Below, in pieces: positions 17,661 through 26,549 of a stretch of 64,000 nucleotides of DNA. The notes beneath the pieces were generated by a model. The model made no database searches, had not been told where the DNA came from, and saw nothing but the letters and a program-made list of their open reading frames with translations. A program made the translations under genes and the position numbers. Every line of letters starts with the position of its first letter. The stretch's first letter is position 1. Source of the DNA: Listeria costaricensis (GTDB taxonomy: Bacteria; Bacillota; Bacilli; Lactobacillales; Listeriaceae); the NCBI RefSeq assembly GCF_900183385.1, contig NZ_FXUT01000007.1, positions 160,718 to 224,717 of the forward strand. Direction: 5' to 3'.

Positions 17661-18716
17661 TTATTTTGTAAGAAAGTTTTGCGTGTAGTACTTCTGATAG
17701 GTTCCCTCACCCATATAGGTAAAACTTTTATCGAGCAGATTCTTGCGATGACCTTCCGAATTGAGCCAGCCCTCTACCGCCGCACCGGCATCCATATAAT
17801 TATAGGCAATATTTTCGCCCGCCTTGGTATATTTGATTTCCGCCTTCTGCAATCTGTCAGAAAGCGCCCCTTCTGTCGGCGAATTGTGATCAAAATAATT
17901 ATTTTCTGCCATATCGAGACTGTGAGAATAGGCAACTTTGGCAACCGCCGGATCACTTGCTACTTCATTTGCACCATATCGTTCGCGAATGACATTGGTG
18001 ATCTCAAGCACTTCCTGGTCTGCCCCTTGATCGATCTTTTGCCACATGTCATCTGTGACTTCTTCCTGATAAATTTCCCCTTGATAGTTCAGTTCATAGG
18101 GATGCATTTTAACAAAAGACAGCTTATTCATATAGCGCACACTGACAAGCTTTGAAGTAAATTTATCAAAATTGAGCTGTGCATAAACGCCACTGCCCAA
18201 ATCCGCCACCGGTCGCACGTTTAGATCGTCTTCTGAGAGCTCAAAGCGATAAAAATTATCTTCATAATGGAACGAGACTTCCGATTGCAAATTCGCATTT
18301 GTAAAAACCTCTTCCGACGACATGCCGATCTTATAAGGACTGACATCAAGGTCCTGACCAAGTGCATAAATAGTTTGCACCTGATTATTCTGAACGCCTA
18401 CCAGCATGTAACTGGAATTAGGCTGATTATACACATAATATTCATAACCGTATGGTGTGGCATCTTTACGAACCGGCTCACCAAATTTTTGAACGACTTT
18501 ACTAACATCTTGATTGATCAGCGCACTCAAACTATTTTGATCACTAATTGAGGCAGTAGACTCATTGGCCTTTTGCTCCTCATCCGAGAGATTTTTCTGC
18601 TTCACTTTTTCCGATGCTTCATTCGTATCGCTTGGACTGTTAAAAAAGAGATCCGTGTTATAGCCGATAAAAAGGCAAATCACAAGCAACACGAGAACTC
18701 TTAAAATGAATTTCAT
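17661..18716 (-). CDS. CAP (SCP/PR-1) domain protein, YlbC-like
   Basis: A 351-residue exported protein. An N-terminal membrane/signal segment (about 4-20) is followed by a low-complexity linker. A CAP-associated domain spans about residues 55-190 (VVQKFGEPVRKDATPYGYEY). A CAP domain follows at about 235-351, with the conserved HSLDMAENNYFDHNSPTEG and AGENIAYNYMDAGAAV, including both CAP-cavity histidines (HS, HNSP). B. subtilis YlbC has this architecture and the same neighbourhood; its function is unknown. GCAAGGAGG precedes the ATG. Confidence 0.9.
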   Translation of the reverse strand: MKFILRVLVLLVICLFIGYNTDLFFNSPSDTNEASEKVKQKNLSDEEQKANESTASISDQNSLSALINQDVSKVVQKFGEPVRKDATPYGYEYYVYNQPNSSYMLVGVQNNQVQTIYALGQDLDVSPYKIGMSSEEVFTNANLQSEVSFHYEDNFYRFELSEDDLNVRPVADLGSGVYAQLNFDKFTSKLVSVRYMNKLSFVKMHPYELNYQGEIYQEEVTDDMWQKIDQGADQEVLEITNVIRERYGANEVASDPAVAKVAYSHSLDMAENNYFDHNSPTEGALSDRLQKAEIKYTKAGENIAYNYMDAGAAVEGWLNSEGHRKNLLDKSFTYMGEGTYQKYYTQNFLTK

Positions 18717-18857
18717 TTTCGCCCTCCTTGCATGTTTCCTTTATTGTAACGATTTTAATCATTAAAAGCTATCTTTTCATCAAAATGTTAAATAATCGCA
18801 AAGCATATTTCAATAAATCTTACATTTTCCAAAAATAATATTAGAAATCAAGCGAAA

Positions 18858-18871
18858 TGAAAACGTTTCAC
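18858..18871. promoter_or_regulatory. cre-like site upstream of the orphan sugar-binding protein
   Basis: TGAAAACGTTTCAC fits the CcpA cre consensus TGWAARCGYTWNCW. It lies about 105 bp upstream of the promoter that drives the gene at 19074. Confidence 0.55.
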
Positions 18872-18942
18872 TTACTTACCGCCATTTACAGATTAAAAAG
18901 AAGATTCTAGACATTGAATTCTTCGCTTAACTAGCCCTTTTT

Positions 18943-19000
18943 AGAAAGCGCTTGCATTTAAGGGTCCCCCATATTATAATTTTAATAGAAACGTTTCTAT
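18943..19000 (+). promoter_or_regulatory. promoter with cre over the -35 and a palindromic operator after the -10
   Basis: TTGCAT (18952-18957), a 17-bp spacer and TATAAT (18975-18980) form a strong sigma-A promoter. AGAAAGCGCTTGCA (18943-18956) matches a cre and covers the -35. ATAGAAACGTTTCTAT (18985-19000) is a 16-bp perfect palindrome of LacI-operator type just downstream of the -10. Sugar-dependent repression is a reasonable inference. The rest of the 357-bp gap (18717-19073) shows nothing else beyond the cre at 18858. Confidence 0.8.
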
Positions 19001-19073
19001 CGTATTTAGTTGCATAATCTATTTTATCTTATGCTGTTCCTGATTTTAAAATTGTAAAAACGGGGGAATCCAA

Positions 19074-20327
19074 ATGAAAAAACGTTTTTCGCTCACAGTT
19101 TTAGCAGCAGCCGCACTCATGTCCGTCTTGTTCCTATCTGCTTGTGGAGGAGATAGCAGCAACGACTCTTCCTCATCCAAGAATGAGCTTGTATTCTGGG
19201 CAATGGGAGATGAGGCCTCAACAACTAAAGAACTTGTAAAAGGATTTACGAAAGAAACTGGTATTAAAGTAAAAGTCCAAGCAATTCCTTGGAGCAATGC
19301 GCACGACAAAATGCTGACTGCGATTGCTTCAAAATCCGGCCCAGATGTCGTCCAAGTTGGAACGACAAACATGGCAGAATTTGTAGAAGCCGGTGCCCTA
19401 GCTGATATTACAAAGAAAATCGATTCAACCGACAATCTTGATCCTTCTAAATTTTATCCGGCAGCCATTGAAACCACCCAATTTAATGATAAGACCTATG
19501 GCGTTCCTTGGTATGTAGAAACGCGCGTGCTCTTCTATCGTACGGATGTTCTTGAGGCAGCTGGCTATTCGGAACCGCCAAAAACTTGGGAGGAACTGCA
19601 TGATGTCGCGGTCACTTTATCCAAACGAGGCGATGACCTTTACGGATTCTCGATTGACCCAAATGAAGGCACATTCGGCTATATGTTCGGCCGCCAAAAT
19701 GGTTCCGAACTGATTAATGAAAAAGGCGAACCCGTTTTAGATCAAAAAGAATTCGTCGATGCGATCAAATATTTGGATAGCTTCATTAAAGATGGTGCCA
19801 CGCCTAAGCAAGATTTAGGAATGGACATCACCCAAACCTTTGGTGGAGATCAGCCCATCCTACCAATGTTCATCAGCGGTCCTTGGATGGCCAATACACT
19901 AGAAACAACTGCACCTGAATTAGACGGAAAATGGGCGATTGCTACATTGCCTAAAAAAGAAAATAATTTATCCGCACTTGGCGGCTCTGATTTGGCCGTG
20001 TTTGAATACAGTGACAAGAAAGACGATGCGCTTAAATTGATCGATTATCTGAGCCGTCCAGATGTTCAAATGGACTACCTGAAATCAACCAAAAATCTTC
20101 CTTCCAGCATAGAAGCTTGGGAAGATCCTTCTATTAAAAATGACACCAATTATCAAATATTTAAAGAACAGCTGGAATCAAGCAAACCTATGCCGCTTGT
20201 CCCACAATATGAGGAAATGGCAGAAGCCTATAAAAAATATTGGGAGCAAATTGCTGTCAACGGAGAAGATGTTGACCAGGCAATGAAAGACCTGAATGCA
20301 GAAGTTGCAAAAATGTTACAGAATTAA
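19074..20327 (+). CDS. ABC transporter sugar-binding lipoprotein (orphan)
   Basis: Family 1 extracellular solute-binding protein, 417 residues. A signal peptide ends in a lipobox (VLFLSACGG, Cys at about residue 24), so it is a lipid-anchored surface receptor. The body shows ELVFWAMGDEASTTKELVKG, GPDVVQVGTTNMAEF and TYGVPWYVETRVLFYRTD, as in maltose/multiple-sugar binding proteins. No permease or ATPase gene lies next to it: a TPR gene follows on the other strand. It must work with permeases encoded elsewhere, or sense sugar. The strong promoter with cre and LacI-type sites points to catabolite control. Substrate unknown. Confidence 0.88.
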   Translation: MKKRFSLTVLAAAALMSVLFLSACGGDSSNDSSSSKNELVFWAMGDEASTTKELVKGFTKETGIKVKVQAIPWSNAHDKMLTAIASKSGPDVVQVGTTNMAEFVEAGALADITKKIDSTDNLDPSKFYPAAIETTQFNDKTYGVPWYVETRVLFYRTDVLEAAGYSEPPKTWEELHDVAVTLSKRGDDLYGFSIDPNEGTFGYMFGRQNGSELINEKGEPVLDQKEFVDAIKYLDSFIKDGATPKQDLGMDITQTFGGDQPILPMFISGPWMANTLETTAPELDGKWAIATLPKKENNLSALGGSDLAVFEYSDKKDDALKLIDYLSRPDVQMDYLKSTKNLPSSIEAWEDPSIKNDTNYQIFKEQLESSKPMPLVPQYEEMAEAYKKYWEQIAVNGEDVDQAMKDLNAEVAKMLQN

Positions 20328-20390
20328 TTAGGCTAAAATTATCGCCACACATAAAAAACTGCAGACCCAATCTTTGTCTACAGTCTTGAG

Positions 20391-20427
20391 CCGACAGGAA
20401 AGTTTCAGCTTTTCTGTCGGTTTTTTT
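20391..20427 (+). terminator. terminator after the orphan sugar-binding protein
   Basis: CCGACAGGAAAG pairs with CTTTTCTGTCGG around TTTCAG (20391-20420), then seven T. The T run overlaps the stop of the convergent TPR gene. Confidence 0.85.
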
Positions 20428-21484
20428 AATGCCCCATTTTGTCATGCATTTCTACGGAAGCACTGGGAAGCTGTTGCCCTACTATTTTTGGCTGCGTCTC
20501 TAGTGGTACAGAGTTTTGCTCCGACTGAAAACTACTCACAAAATAGATGCCCATTAAGAAAACCAATGAAATAATGGCAATGGGCAGGCGGACATAGCGA
20601 TTCTGTCTTTCTTGGGCGGTCAGTTTATGATCACTTTGTTTGATCTGAATCAAAATGGCGGCAATCATGAGCAGTAGTGGAATCGCTAATAAGAAGAGGG
20701 CTGAACTCCCGATGACTTTTCCAAGTAAATAGACGCCCCACAGATAGGCGGTTATGAGCGGAATCGTGTAATAAAGCGGCGTGAAACGAAAAAACAAGCG
20801 CGTTTTTTCATAGAGCGCCCAGATTGGCTGCTTCGTTTGTTGCATTTTACGATTAAAAAGCTGATACTGCTCATTATCTGGCGCCAGACTGACCGCTTGT
20901 TCAGAGAGACTTCTCGCACGCTCAAAATCCCCGCGTCGATAATTTACCTTAGCAAACCAGAAGAGATAAAGCGGTTCTTCCGGCTCTAAACCAAGGGCCA
21001 AATGCTCATAATGAAGAGCCTGTTTATTTTTCGGCTCTTTTAATGCTAGTAGATAACTGTATTTCGCCAAAAAATGCGCATTTTCAGGTTGAAGTTCAAT
21101 GGCTTTTTGATAAAATGGCTCCCGTTCATTCAGTCGTCTTGGCAAATGTTCGGCCAGCTCAAAATAAAAAATCGCCTCCTCAGGAAACAACTTGATCCCT
21201 GCCCGCGCATAATTGATCACTTTTCGGGCATCTTTCAGCCCCTTGTAAATCGCGATTGCCTGTTGGTAGATCTCTTTTTGTCCTGTATGATAGACGATTA
21301 CCTGTTCCATTTGCTGTGCCGCATTTTCTAACTGGTTTATTTTTAAGTAGTAGTAGCTTAAATTTAAATACCCTGCGAAATGAGAAGGATTTTCAAGAAT
21401 CATATTTTCTGCTTCATTTTTGGCTGTTTCTAAATGACCATTTTCTATGAGATGAATCGTACGTTCATAACTGGCAATTTTCAT
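20426..21484 (-). CDS. tetratricopeptide repeat membrane protein
   Basis: A 352-residue protein. About residues 1-215 are helical repeats of TPR type (for example FAGYLNLSYYYLKINQLENA and PLYLFWFAKVNYRRGDFERA). Residues about 237-325 hold three hydrophobic segments, so the repeats probably sit on the cytoplasmic side. A short Ser/Gln-rich tail follows. TPR domains mediate protein contacts; I cannot name the partner. It is transcribed alone on the minus strand, convergent with the sugar-binding protein gene. Confidence 0.75.
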   Translation of the reverse strand: MKIASYERTIHLIENGHLETAKNEAENMILENPSHFAGYLNLSYYYLKINQLENAAQQMEQVIVYHTGQKEIYQQAIAIYKGLKDARKVINYARAGIKLFPEEAIFYFELAEHLPRRLNEREPFYQKAIELQPENAHFLAKYSYLLALKEPKNKQALHYEHLALGLEPEEPLYLFWFAKVNYRRGDFERARSLSEQAVSLAPDNEQYQLFNRKMQQTKQPIWALYEKTRLFFRFTPLYYTIPLITAYLWGVYLLGKVIGSSALFLLAIPLLLMIAAILIQIKQSDHKLTAQERQNRYVRLPIAIISLVFLMGIYFVSSFQSEQNSVPLETQPKIVGQQLPSASVEMHDKMGH

Positions 21485-21588
21485 GGTATCACTCCTCCAA
21501 ATCCAACTTTACTAGTACTTTAGCACATGAAAATGAAAAAATTGAGAACAAAAGTTTAAAGATTTGTTTAAGAAAAGGCGCTAGCATA

Positions 21589-21632
21589 CAAAAAAGCTTT
21601 GAACCTGTCCAACGAAACAGTTTCAAAGCTTT
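21589..21632 (-). terminator. terminator after ctaB
   Basis: On the minus strand AAAGCTTTGAAACTG pairs with CAGGTTCAAAGCTTT, then TTTTG. Confidence 0.8.
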
Positions 21633-21639
21633 AAAAATT

Positions 21640-22557
21640 TTACAAAAAGATTGAAATAACGATCATGGCTACAAATAAGATTGTCATGTAATTCAATGAA
21701 TAAACAAACATCAAACGTGCCCATTTTATACTATCCGTCATTTTAAATCCGTATAATGAAAGCGCCAGCCAGCCGAGATTGAGTGCAGTAGCCAGTATCA
21801 TAAACACTATGCCGAGTTCTGACATGAAAAACGGAAGAATCGTTAAAAGCACCACCCAGAACAGCATGCTTTTCTTGGTTCGTTCGATTCCTTTAACCAC
21901 GGGCAGCATTGGAATTCCCGCCGCTTGATATTCTTCACGACGCTTGATCGCAATGGCATAAAAATGCGGTGGCTGCCAACAAAACATAATTAAAAACAGC
22001 ATGACGGGAATTAAGCTAAAACTTGGCTCGACCGCAAACCAACCAATCAGTGGTGGTACTGCGCCGGAAAAGCTGCCGATCACCGTATTGGCAACCAGTT
22101 TACGCTTGGCATACAAGGAATAAACAACCACATACAGGAACACACCTAGCACGCCTAAAACGCCTGCCTGCCAAGTTGTCATAAATAACATAACTGTTCC
22201 CAAAATGCCTAATGCTGCAGCTACGGCCAGTGCACGAGGTCCTGAAATTTTCCCCGTCATGGTGGGCCGATTTTTCGTTCTTTCCATAATGCCGTCAATA
22301 TCGCGATCAATCACATTATTAAATGCACCCGATGCAGCAACGACCATTGCCGATCCTAAAATTGTAAAAATGACCGTATCCAAATTCCCGATAAACGATT
22401 TCCCCGTTAATTGAAAAGCAAGCCACATTCCCGTAAAAGCAGTGATCGTATTGGAATTGACAATCCCAATTTTAATTAATTCTGTGAAATCTCTTACAGT
22501 AAATCGACTTAAGGAAACGCTCGATTGCATATCCCCAGTTTTCTCCATCTGATTCAA
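21640..22557 (-). CDS. ctaB: protoheme IX farnesyltransferase (heme O synthase)
   Basis: UbiA-type membrane prenyltransferase converting heme B to heme O for terminal oxidases. About nine membrane segments are visible. The prenyl-diphosphate motif NNVIDRDIDGIMERT (first Asp-rich motif) is present, with YAKRKLVANTVIGSFSGAVPP and WQPPHFYAIAIKRREEY. The frame is open 64 codons further upstream, but that part is poor coding sequence. The likely start is TTG 22557, 8 nt after GGGGG, giving 305 residues; ATG 22548 is the alternative. Divergent from ctaA, the B. subtilis arrangement. Confidence 0.94.
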   Translation of the reverse strand: MNQMEKTGDMQSSVSLSRFTVRDFTELIKIGIVNSNTITAFTGMWLAFQLTGKSFIGNLDTVIFTILGSAMVVAASGAFNNVIDRDIDGIMERTKNRPTMTGKISGPRALAVAAALGILGTVMLFMTTWQAGVLGVLGVFLYVVVYSLYAKRKLVANTVIGSFSGAVPPLIGWFAVEPSFSLIPVMLFLIMFCWQPPHFYAIAIKRREEYQAAGIPMLPVVKGIERTKKSMLFWVVLLTILPFFMSELGIVFMILATALNLGWLALSLYGFKMTDSIKWARLMFVYSLNYMTILFVAMIVISIFL

Positions 22558-22643
22558 AAGTAATTCCCCCTTAGATTGCGCATTTCTATCATGGCAGGAT
22601 CGTTTTTCCCCTTCCATCCTGCTACTCTTACCTTCCATTCTAT

Positions 22644-22813
22644 TATGTGAAATTTGTACTTCAATTGTCAATAAATCGGCTTGTAATCCTTTTATCCATT
22701 GGCATTCCCAAACTTTGCATACAAGAGAATTTTGTGAAATCAATTGCAATCTCTCTCTTTATTTTCACAGTTTGCTTTCTTTACTTCACTTTAAAAACAA
22801 GCTACAATATAAG
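22644..22813. promoter_or_regulatory. ctaA/ctaB divergent control region
   Basis: The 351-bp gap holds a ctaA promoter candidate TTCACT-17-TATAAG (22785-22813). It also holds two copies close to the ResD consensus TTTGTGAAT: TATGTGAAAT (22644-22653) and TTTGTGAAAT (22731-22740). ResDE control of ctaA is established in B. subtilis; for this organism it is inferred. Confidence 0.45.
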
Positions 22814-22908
22814 GACATCCTGTGCTCTATTCATAACATACCCTCATTTGCTCACTTTCTAGCACTTTGAGGAAAAATACATACGCATCAAAGGGGAGAT
22901 TTTAAAGA

Positions 22909-23826
22909 ATGAAAAAATTTTTAAAAATCTGGTCCGTCCTAACAATCATCTGTATGACCTTCGTCGTCTTTGGGGGAGCACTTGTAACAAAAACGGGTTC
23001 AGCAGACGGTTGCGGCAACAGTTGGCCACTTTGTAACGGCCAGCTTGTGCGATTGACCGATATTACACCAGAAAAGCTCATTGAAGTCGCGCACCGACTC
23101 ACAACAGGGGTCAGCTCTATTTTTGTCATTGTGCTGGCTGTTTGCGCATGGATTTATATGAGGGATCGCAGAGAAACGAAACCACTGACGATTGTGGCGG
23201 TTGTTTTTCTTATTTTGCAGGCGTTTATGGGTGCCGCGGCAGTTATGTGGGGACAAAATCCGTATATTATGGCGCTACATTTTGGCATTTCAATCATTTG
23301 TTACGCAGCGATTGTCTTATTAGCGCTATTGATTTTTGAAGTTGACCGAAAATTTGATGCCCGCAACTTGGTGATGGGAACAAAATTGCGCGTCCACCTC
23401 TATCTGCTTACGATTTATACCTATTTGACTGTTTACACGGGGGCACTTGTTCGACATGAAAAAGCGAGTTTAGCCGTTCCAGTCTGGCCGTTTGAAAATG
23501 GTCACTTTATTTTTCCAGATTCCGTTCAAGATTATGTGCAATATTTCCACCGTCTCGCTGCATTTATTTTAGTCATCTGGATTCTCTATGTGACCTATCT
23601 TGTTTTCCGCGACTACCGGCATTACCGCGTCCTGACTTACGGAATGGTCTTATCTGTGATTTTCATTGCGCTGCAGGCACTTACCGGAATGTTATCTGTC
23701 TATACTGGCGTCAACCTCTATATAGCCCTTTTCCACAGTCTGATTATTACCATGTTGTTCGCCCTTTTCAGCTATCTTTGTCTGCTTGCTTCGAGAAGTA
23801 AAAAGAATCGCTTGCGAATTCGTTAA
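22909..23826 (+). CDS. ctaA: heme A synthase
   Basis: Membrane monooxygenase oxidising heme O to heme A (COX15/CtaA). The 305 residues show eight membrane segments, the paired cysteines DGCGNSWPLC in the first loop, and heme-ligand histidines in EVAHRLTTG, ALHFGIS, YFHRLAAF and LFHSLI. It is divergent from ctaB; together they supply heme A/O to the quinol oxidase, whose genes are not in the window. Confidence 0.95.
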   Translation: MKKFLKIWSVLTIICMTFVVFGGALVTKTGSADGCGNSWPLCNGQLVRLTDITPEKLIEVAHRLTTGVSSIFVIVLAVCAWIYMRDRRETKPLTIVAVVFLILQAFMGAAAVMWGQNPYIMALHFGISIICYAAIVLLALLIFEVDRKFDARNLVMGTKLRVHLYLLTIYTYLTVYTGALVRHEKASLAVPVWPFENGHFIFPDSVQDYVQYFHRLAAFILVIWILYVTYLVFRDYRHYRVLTYGMVLSVIFIALQALTGMLSVYTGVNLYIALFHSLIITMLFALFSYLCLLASRSKKNRLRIR

Positions 23827-23902
23827 TCCTCCTCGTGCCCTTTACGGAAACCGTAGAAATTGATACGATAAAAGTGAACGATTTACATAAAAGGAGATTT
23901 CT

Positions 23903-24745
23903 ATGACTAACAAACTGATTTTTATTGATGTCGACGGTACACTTTGCAATGATTATGGTTTAGTACCGCCATCTGCCAAACTTGCGATTCAAAAAGCACA
24001 AGCAAATGGCCACCAAATTTACTTATGCACCGGTCGCTCCAAAGCCGAGATTACAGAAGAAATTGCCGCCCTTCCTTTTGATGGAATGATCGGTGCTGGC
24101 GGTGGCTATATCGAAACAAGTGCGGGTATTCTCTACCACGAAACTTTTAATGAAGCGGATCTTCAGGCCATTGTCCATTTCTTCAATGACAATAAGATCG
24201 GTTATTACCTTGAATCCAATCATGGTCTTTTTAAAAGCAAGTATTGTGTATCTGAAATGGAAAAACAACTATATGCTGACCTTGATCCATCAAGCGAGGC
24301 CTATCAGAAACTGAAAGAAGGGACAAAGGGATTCTTTGATTTATTGCAACCCGAACCACCTCTTGATGAGCTGACGGATGTCAATAAGATTTCTTTTATT
24401 CACGCTGATTATCCATTTCAAGACGTGGCGACTCGATTTGGCGATCGCTTTACCATTATGCAGACAACTGTCCCCGCTTTTGGTCAAAACAGTGGCGAAA
24501 TTGTCCTACCTGGCATCAATAAAGAACTGGCAATCGTTCGTCTATTAGAACATTTAGAGCGTTCAAAAGCAGATACAATTGCAATTGGCGACGGTCATAA
24601 TGATCTAGAAATGCTACAATTTGTTGAATACGGTGTGGCAATGGGAAATGCGCAGGAAGCACTGAAACTAGTAGCGGATGAAGTGACTGAAACGCATGAC
24701 GAAGACGGAATTTATAACTTCTTCGATCGCTATGGACTGATTTAA
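23903..24745 (+). CDS. Cof-type HAD-IIB phosphatase
   Basis: Haloacid-dehalogenase phosphatase, 280 residues. Motif I is FIDVDGTLC (nucleophile Asp, acid Asp two residues on), motif II CTGR, motif III the lysine of GINKE, and motif IV GDGHNDLEML. The C2-type cap between motifs II and III marks the Cof/IIB subgroup, which acts on sugar phosphates or flavin-type substrates. The exact substrate is unknown. AAAGGAG precedes the ATG; a bidirectional terminator follows. Confidence 0.9.
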   Translation: MTNKLIFIDVDGTLCNDYGLVPPSAKLAIQKAQANGHQIYLCTGRSKAEITEEIAALPFDGMIGAGGGYIETSAGILYHETFNEADLQAIVHFFNDNKIGYYLESNHGLFKSKYCVSEMEKQLYADLDPSSEAYQKLKEGTKGFFDLLQPEPPLDELTDVNKISFIHADYPFQDVATRFGDRFTIMQTTVPAFGQNSGEIVLPGINKELAIVRLLEHLERSKADTIAIGDGHNDLEMLQFVEYGVAMGNAQEALKLVADEVTETHDEDGIYNFFDRYGLI

Positions 24746-24750
24746 ATGAT

Positions 24751-24817
24751 AAAAAAAGAAGCGAAGATCTGCCCTTTCCCTTTACTGGTGTCATGGCGGA
24801 TCTTCGCTTCTTTTTGT
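24751..24817. terminator. bidirectional terminator between the HAD gene and the Crp/Fnr gene
   Basis: GAAGCGAAGATC (24758-24769) pairs perfectly with GATCTTCGCTTC (24799-24810), with A and T runs outside on both sides. Confidence 0.85.
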
Positions 24818-24819
24818 TT

Positions 24820-25494
24820 TTAAAGGATGGTTCCTTTTTCTTCTAAATTTATGTGCATTCTATCTGCATGTTCTGCGGCTTTCTTTTGGGAAATCATCCA
24901 AACATTTTCATGCTTCACAACAATCTCCTGCTTCCTCAATTTAGCTAGTTGTTTATAAAAAGTACTGCTGTTCAACTCACTATACTGCAATAAAATTTTC
25001 GTCGTAATTTTTTTGGGTAATATGTAATACCCTTCTTTCACAGGTATTTTCAATAATTGAATAATACTGAATAAACAATGAAGTAATTTATCTTCCGAGG
25101 AAGTACACGAAGTAAGTGATTTATAGTAAATAGCTTTGCTTATTTCTCGCATAAAGAAATAATTAAATGGATAGTTTTCCGGAAAAGTAAGAACATACTC
25201 AATATCTGCTTTTTTTATGACATAAATGAAGCTTTCTGTGATAGTTTTATAGATGAATTTATTAGGAAATGCATCGAGAATCATGCAGTACCCCAACATT
25301 ATCCCTTCTCCAAATAATGAATACATACTGCTGGGTTCTTCACAGAAATATGCGCCTACACATCCGTTTACAATTAGATAGACGTAGTCATCTTTAGCAT
25401 CATTTGTGATAACTTCTGCTGCTGGATATCGAACTTTAGCGTATTCAATCTTATTAGCATCCAACACTTTAATAAATTCTTGATAACTAAACAA
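24820..25494 (-). CDS. Crp/Fnr-family transcriptional regulator
   Basis: A 224-residue protein with an N-terminal cyclic-nucleotide-like beta-roll (about 15-120) and a C-terminal winged helix (about 150-210: ILLQYSELNSSTFYKQLAKL). Length and build are those of the PrfA-like Crp/Fnr proteins, of which Listeria encodes many. No cysteine cluster for Fe-S binding is present at the N-terminus. The start is TTG 25494 with AAAGGAG 10 nt upstream; no ATG fits. Codon use is more AT-rich than the neighbours. The ligand is unknown. A palindrome just upstream is a likely self-binding site. Confidence 0.85.
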   Translation of the reverse strand: MFSYQEFIKVLDANKIEYAKVRYPAAEVITNDAKDDYVYLIVNGCVGAYFCEEPSSMYSLFGEGIMLGYCMILDAFPNKFIYKTITESFIYVIKKADIEYVLTFPENYPFNYFFMREISKAIYYKSLTSCTSSEDKLLHCLFSIIQLLKIPVKEGYYILPKKITTKILLQYSELNSSTFYKQLAKLRKQEIVVKHENVWMISQKKAAEHADRMHINLEEKGTIL

Positions 25495-25517
25495 AATTAT
25501 AGGCTCCTTTTCAGTTA

Positions 25518-25538
25518 TTAATACTAGATAAGTATTAA
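25518..25538. promoter_or_regulatory. palindrome upstream of the Crp/Fnr gene
   Basis: TTAATACT (25518-25525), 5-nt centre, AGTATTAA (25531-25538): a perfect 8-bp inverted repeat 24 bp before the TTG start. Its size and spacing fit a Crp/Fnr-type dimer site, probably autoregulatory. The rest of the gap to 25829 is very AT-rich with no gene. Confidence 0.55.
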
Positions 25539-25788
25539 TTATTATGTTGCCACAAAAATACTACTATTTATTACAATGGTATATTGTTATTATACTCTAT
25601 CATCACCTTTTTAAGGTTTATTTTAATACTATTTAATTTGAAAATGTTACGATTTTGTGAACATTTGTATTTAACGTCATTTTCTTTTTGTTTTTTAGTA
25701 AAAACACAATTAATATTATTATTTTTACATGTGATTTCAAATGAAATACACCTTTCTTTAATGGAACTTTTCTGTCACCAGCCGAATA

Positions 25789-25797
25789 TGCTACAAT
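25789..25797 (+). promoter_or_regulatory. extended -10 promoter of the K+ channel gene
   Basis: TGCTACAAT (25789-25797) is an extended -10 (TGnTAnAAT form) 33 bp before the ATG at 25830; the -35 is poor. Confidence 0.5.
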
Positions 25798-25829
25798 AAA
25801 AGCATAAAAAAAAGAAGGGATCCTGTCTG

Positions 25830-26549
25830 ATGACTAGAGAAAAAAAACGCTTAATCTACGAAATTTTTATGCTTGGGCTTGTCTTACTCTCCATTGCACT
25901 TTTACCCTATCATAACATCTATACCAACATATTGAATTGGCTTATTTGGCTGGTTTTTCTGCTTGATTATCTGGTTCGTCTGAAACGTTCTGAGCGAAAA
26001 TGGCATTTTGTCAAAACGCATCCCTTTGAACTTATTGCAGCAATCCCTTTTTACAGCGGTTTTCGTGCAGCTCGAATCGTCAGTTTTTTTCGCATTCTGC
26101 AGCTCACGGCGATGGGAAAACGTTATGTTATCCCGCTTTTCACATTTTTACGAACAAACGGCTTAAATCGTTTCTTGCTGATTTTTGTTCTACTTGTCAT
26201 TATTATCCCTGTTCCAATGGTTTTTCTTGAGCCCTCCATTAAAGACTATCCTGATGCACTTTGGTGGGCCATCGTAACAGCCACAACTGTCGGCTACGGA
26301 GATATTGTTCCAGTCACGCCGATCGGTCGTATTCTAGCTTCCATCATGATGCTATTTGGGATTGGCTTCATCGGGATGGTGACAAGTACACTGATGAGTT
26401 ACTTTTCTGCCAAACCTAAAACGATGCAAAGCTCTGAAAAAATTGCCAAAATCACAAAGGCTATTGAGGACGTTCCTGAATTAAATAATCAGGAAATTGA
26501 AATCATCGAGCAATTTTTACAAATGAAAAAGCAAAAAGAAACCAAATAA
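25830..26549 (+). CDS. potassium channel family protein
   Basis: A 239-residue membrane protein with the K+ selectivity filter TTVGYGD at about residue 155, between the two pore helices (LIFVLLVIIIPVPMVF and ILASIMMLFGIGFIGMV). Four further hydrophobic segments at the N-terminus (about 10-110) suggest a six-helix, voltage-gated-like layout with an arginine-bearing segment (SGFRAARIVSFFRILQL). The C-terminal 50 residues are a cytoplasmic helical tail without an RCK/TrkA domain. It is transcribed alone. Confidence 0.88.
   Translation: MTREKKRLIYEIFMLGLVLLSIALLPYHNIYTNILNWLIWLVFLLDYLVRLKRSERKWHFVKTHPFELIAAIPFYSGFRAARIVSFFRILQLTAMGKRYVIPLFTFLRTNGLNRFLLIFVLLVIIIPVPMVFLEPSIKDYPDALWWAIVTATTVGYGDIVPVTPIGRILASIMMLFGIGFIGMVTSTLMSYFSAKPKTMQSSEKIAKITKAIEDVPELNNQEIEIIEQFLQMKKQKETK

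Noticed and set aside
25584..25799. ORF of 71 codons between the Crp/Fnr and K+ channel genes
   Set aside because: Very AT-rich, covers the channel promoter, no ribosome site.
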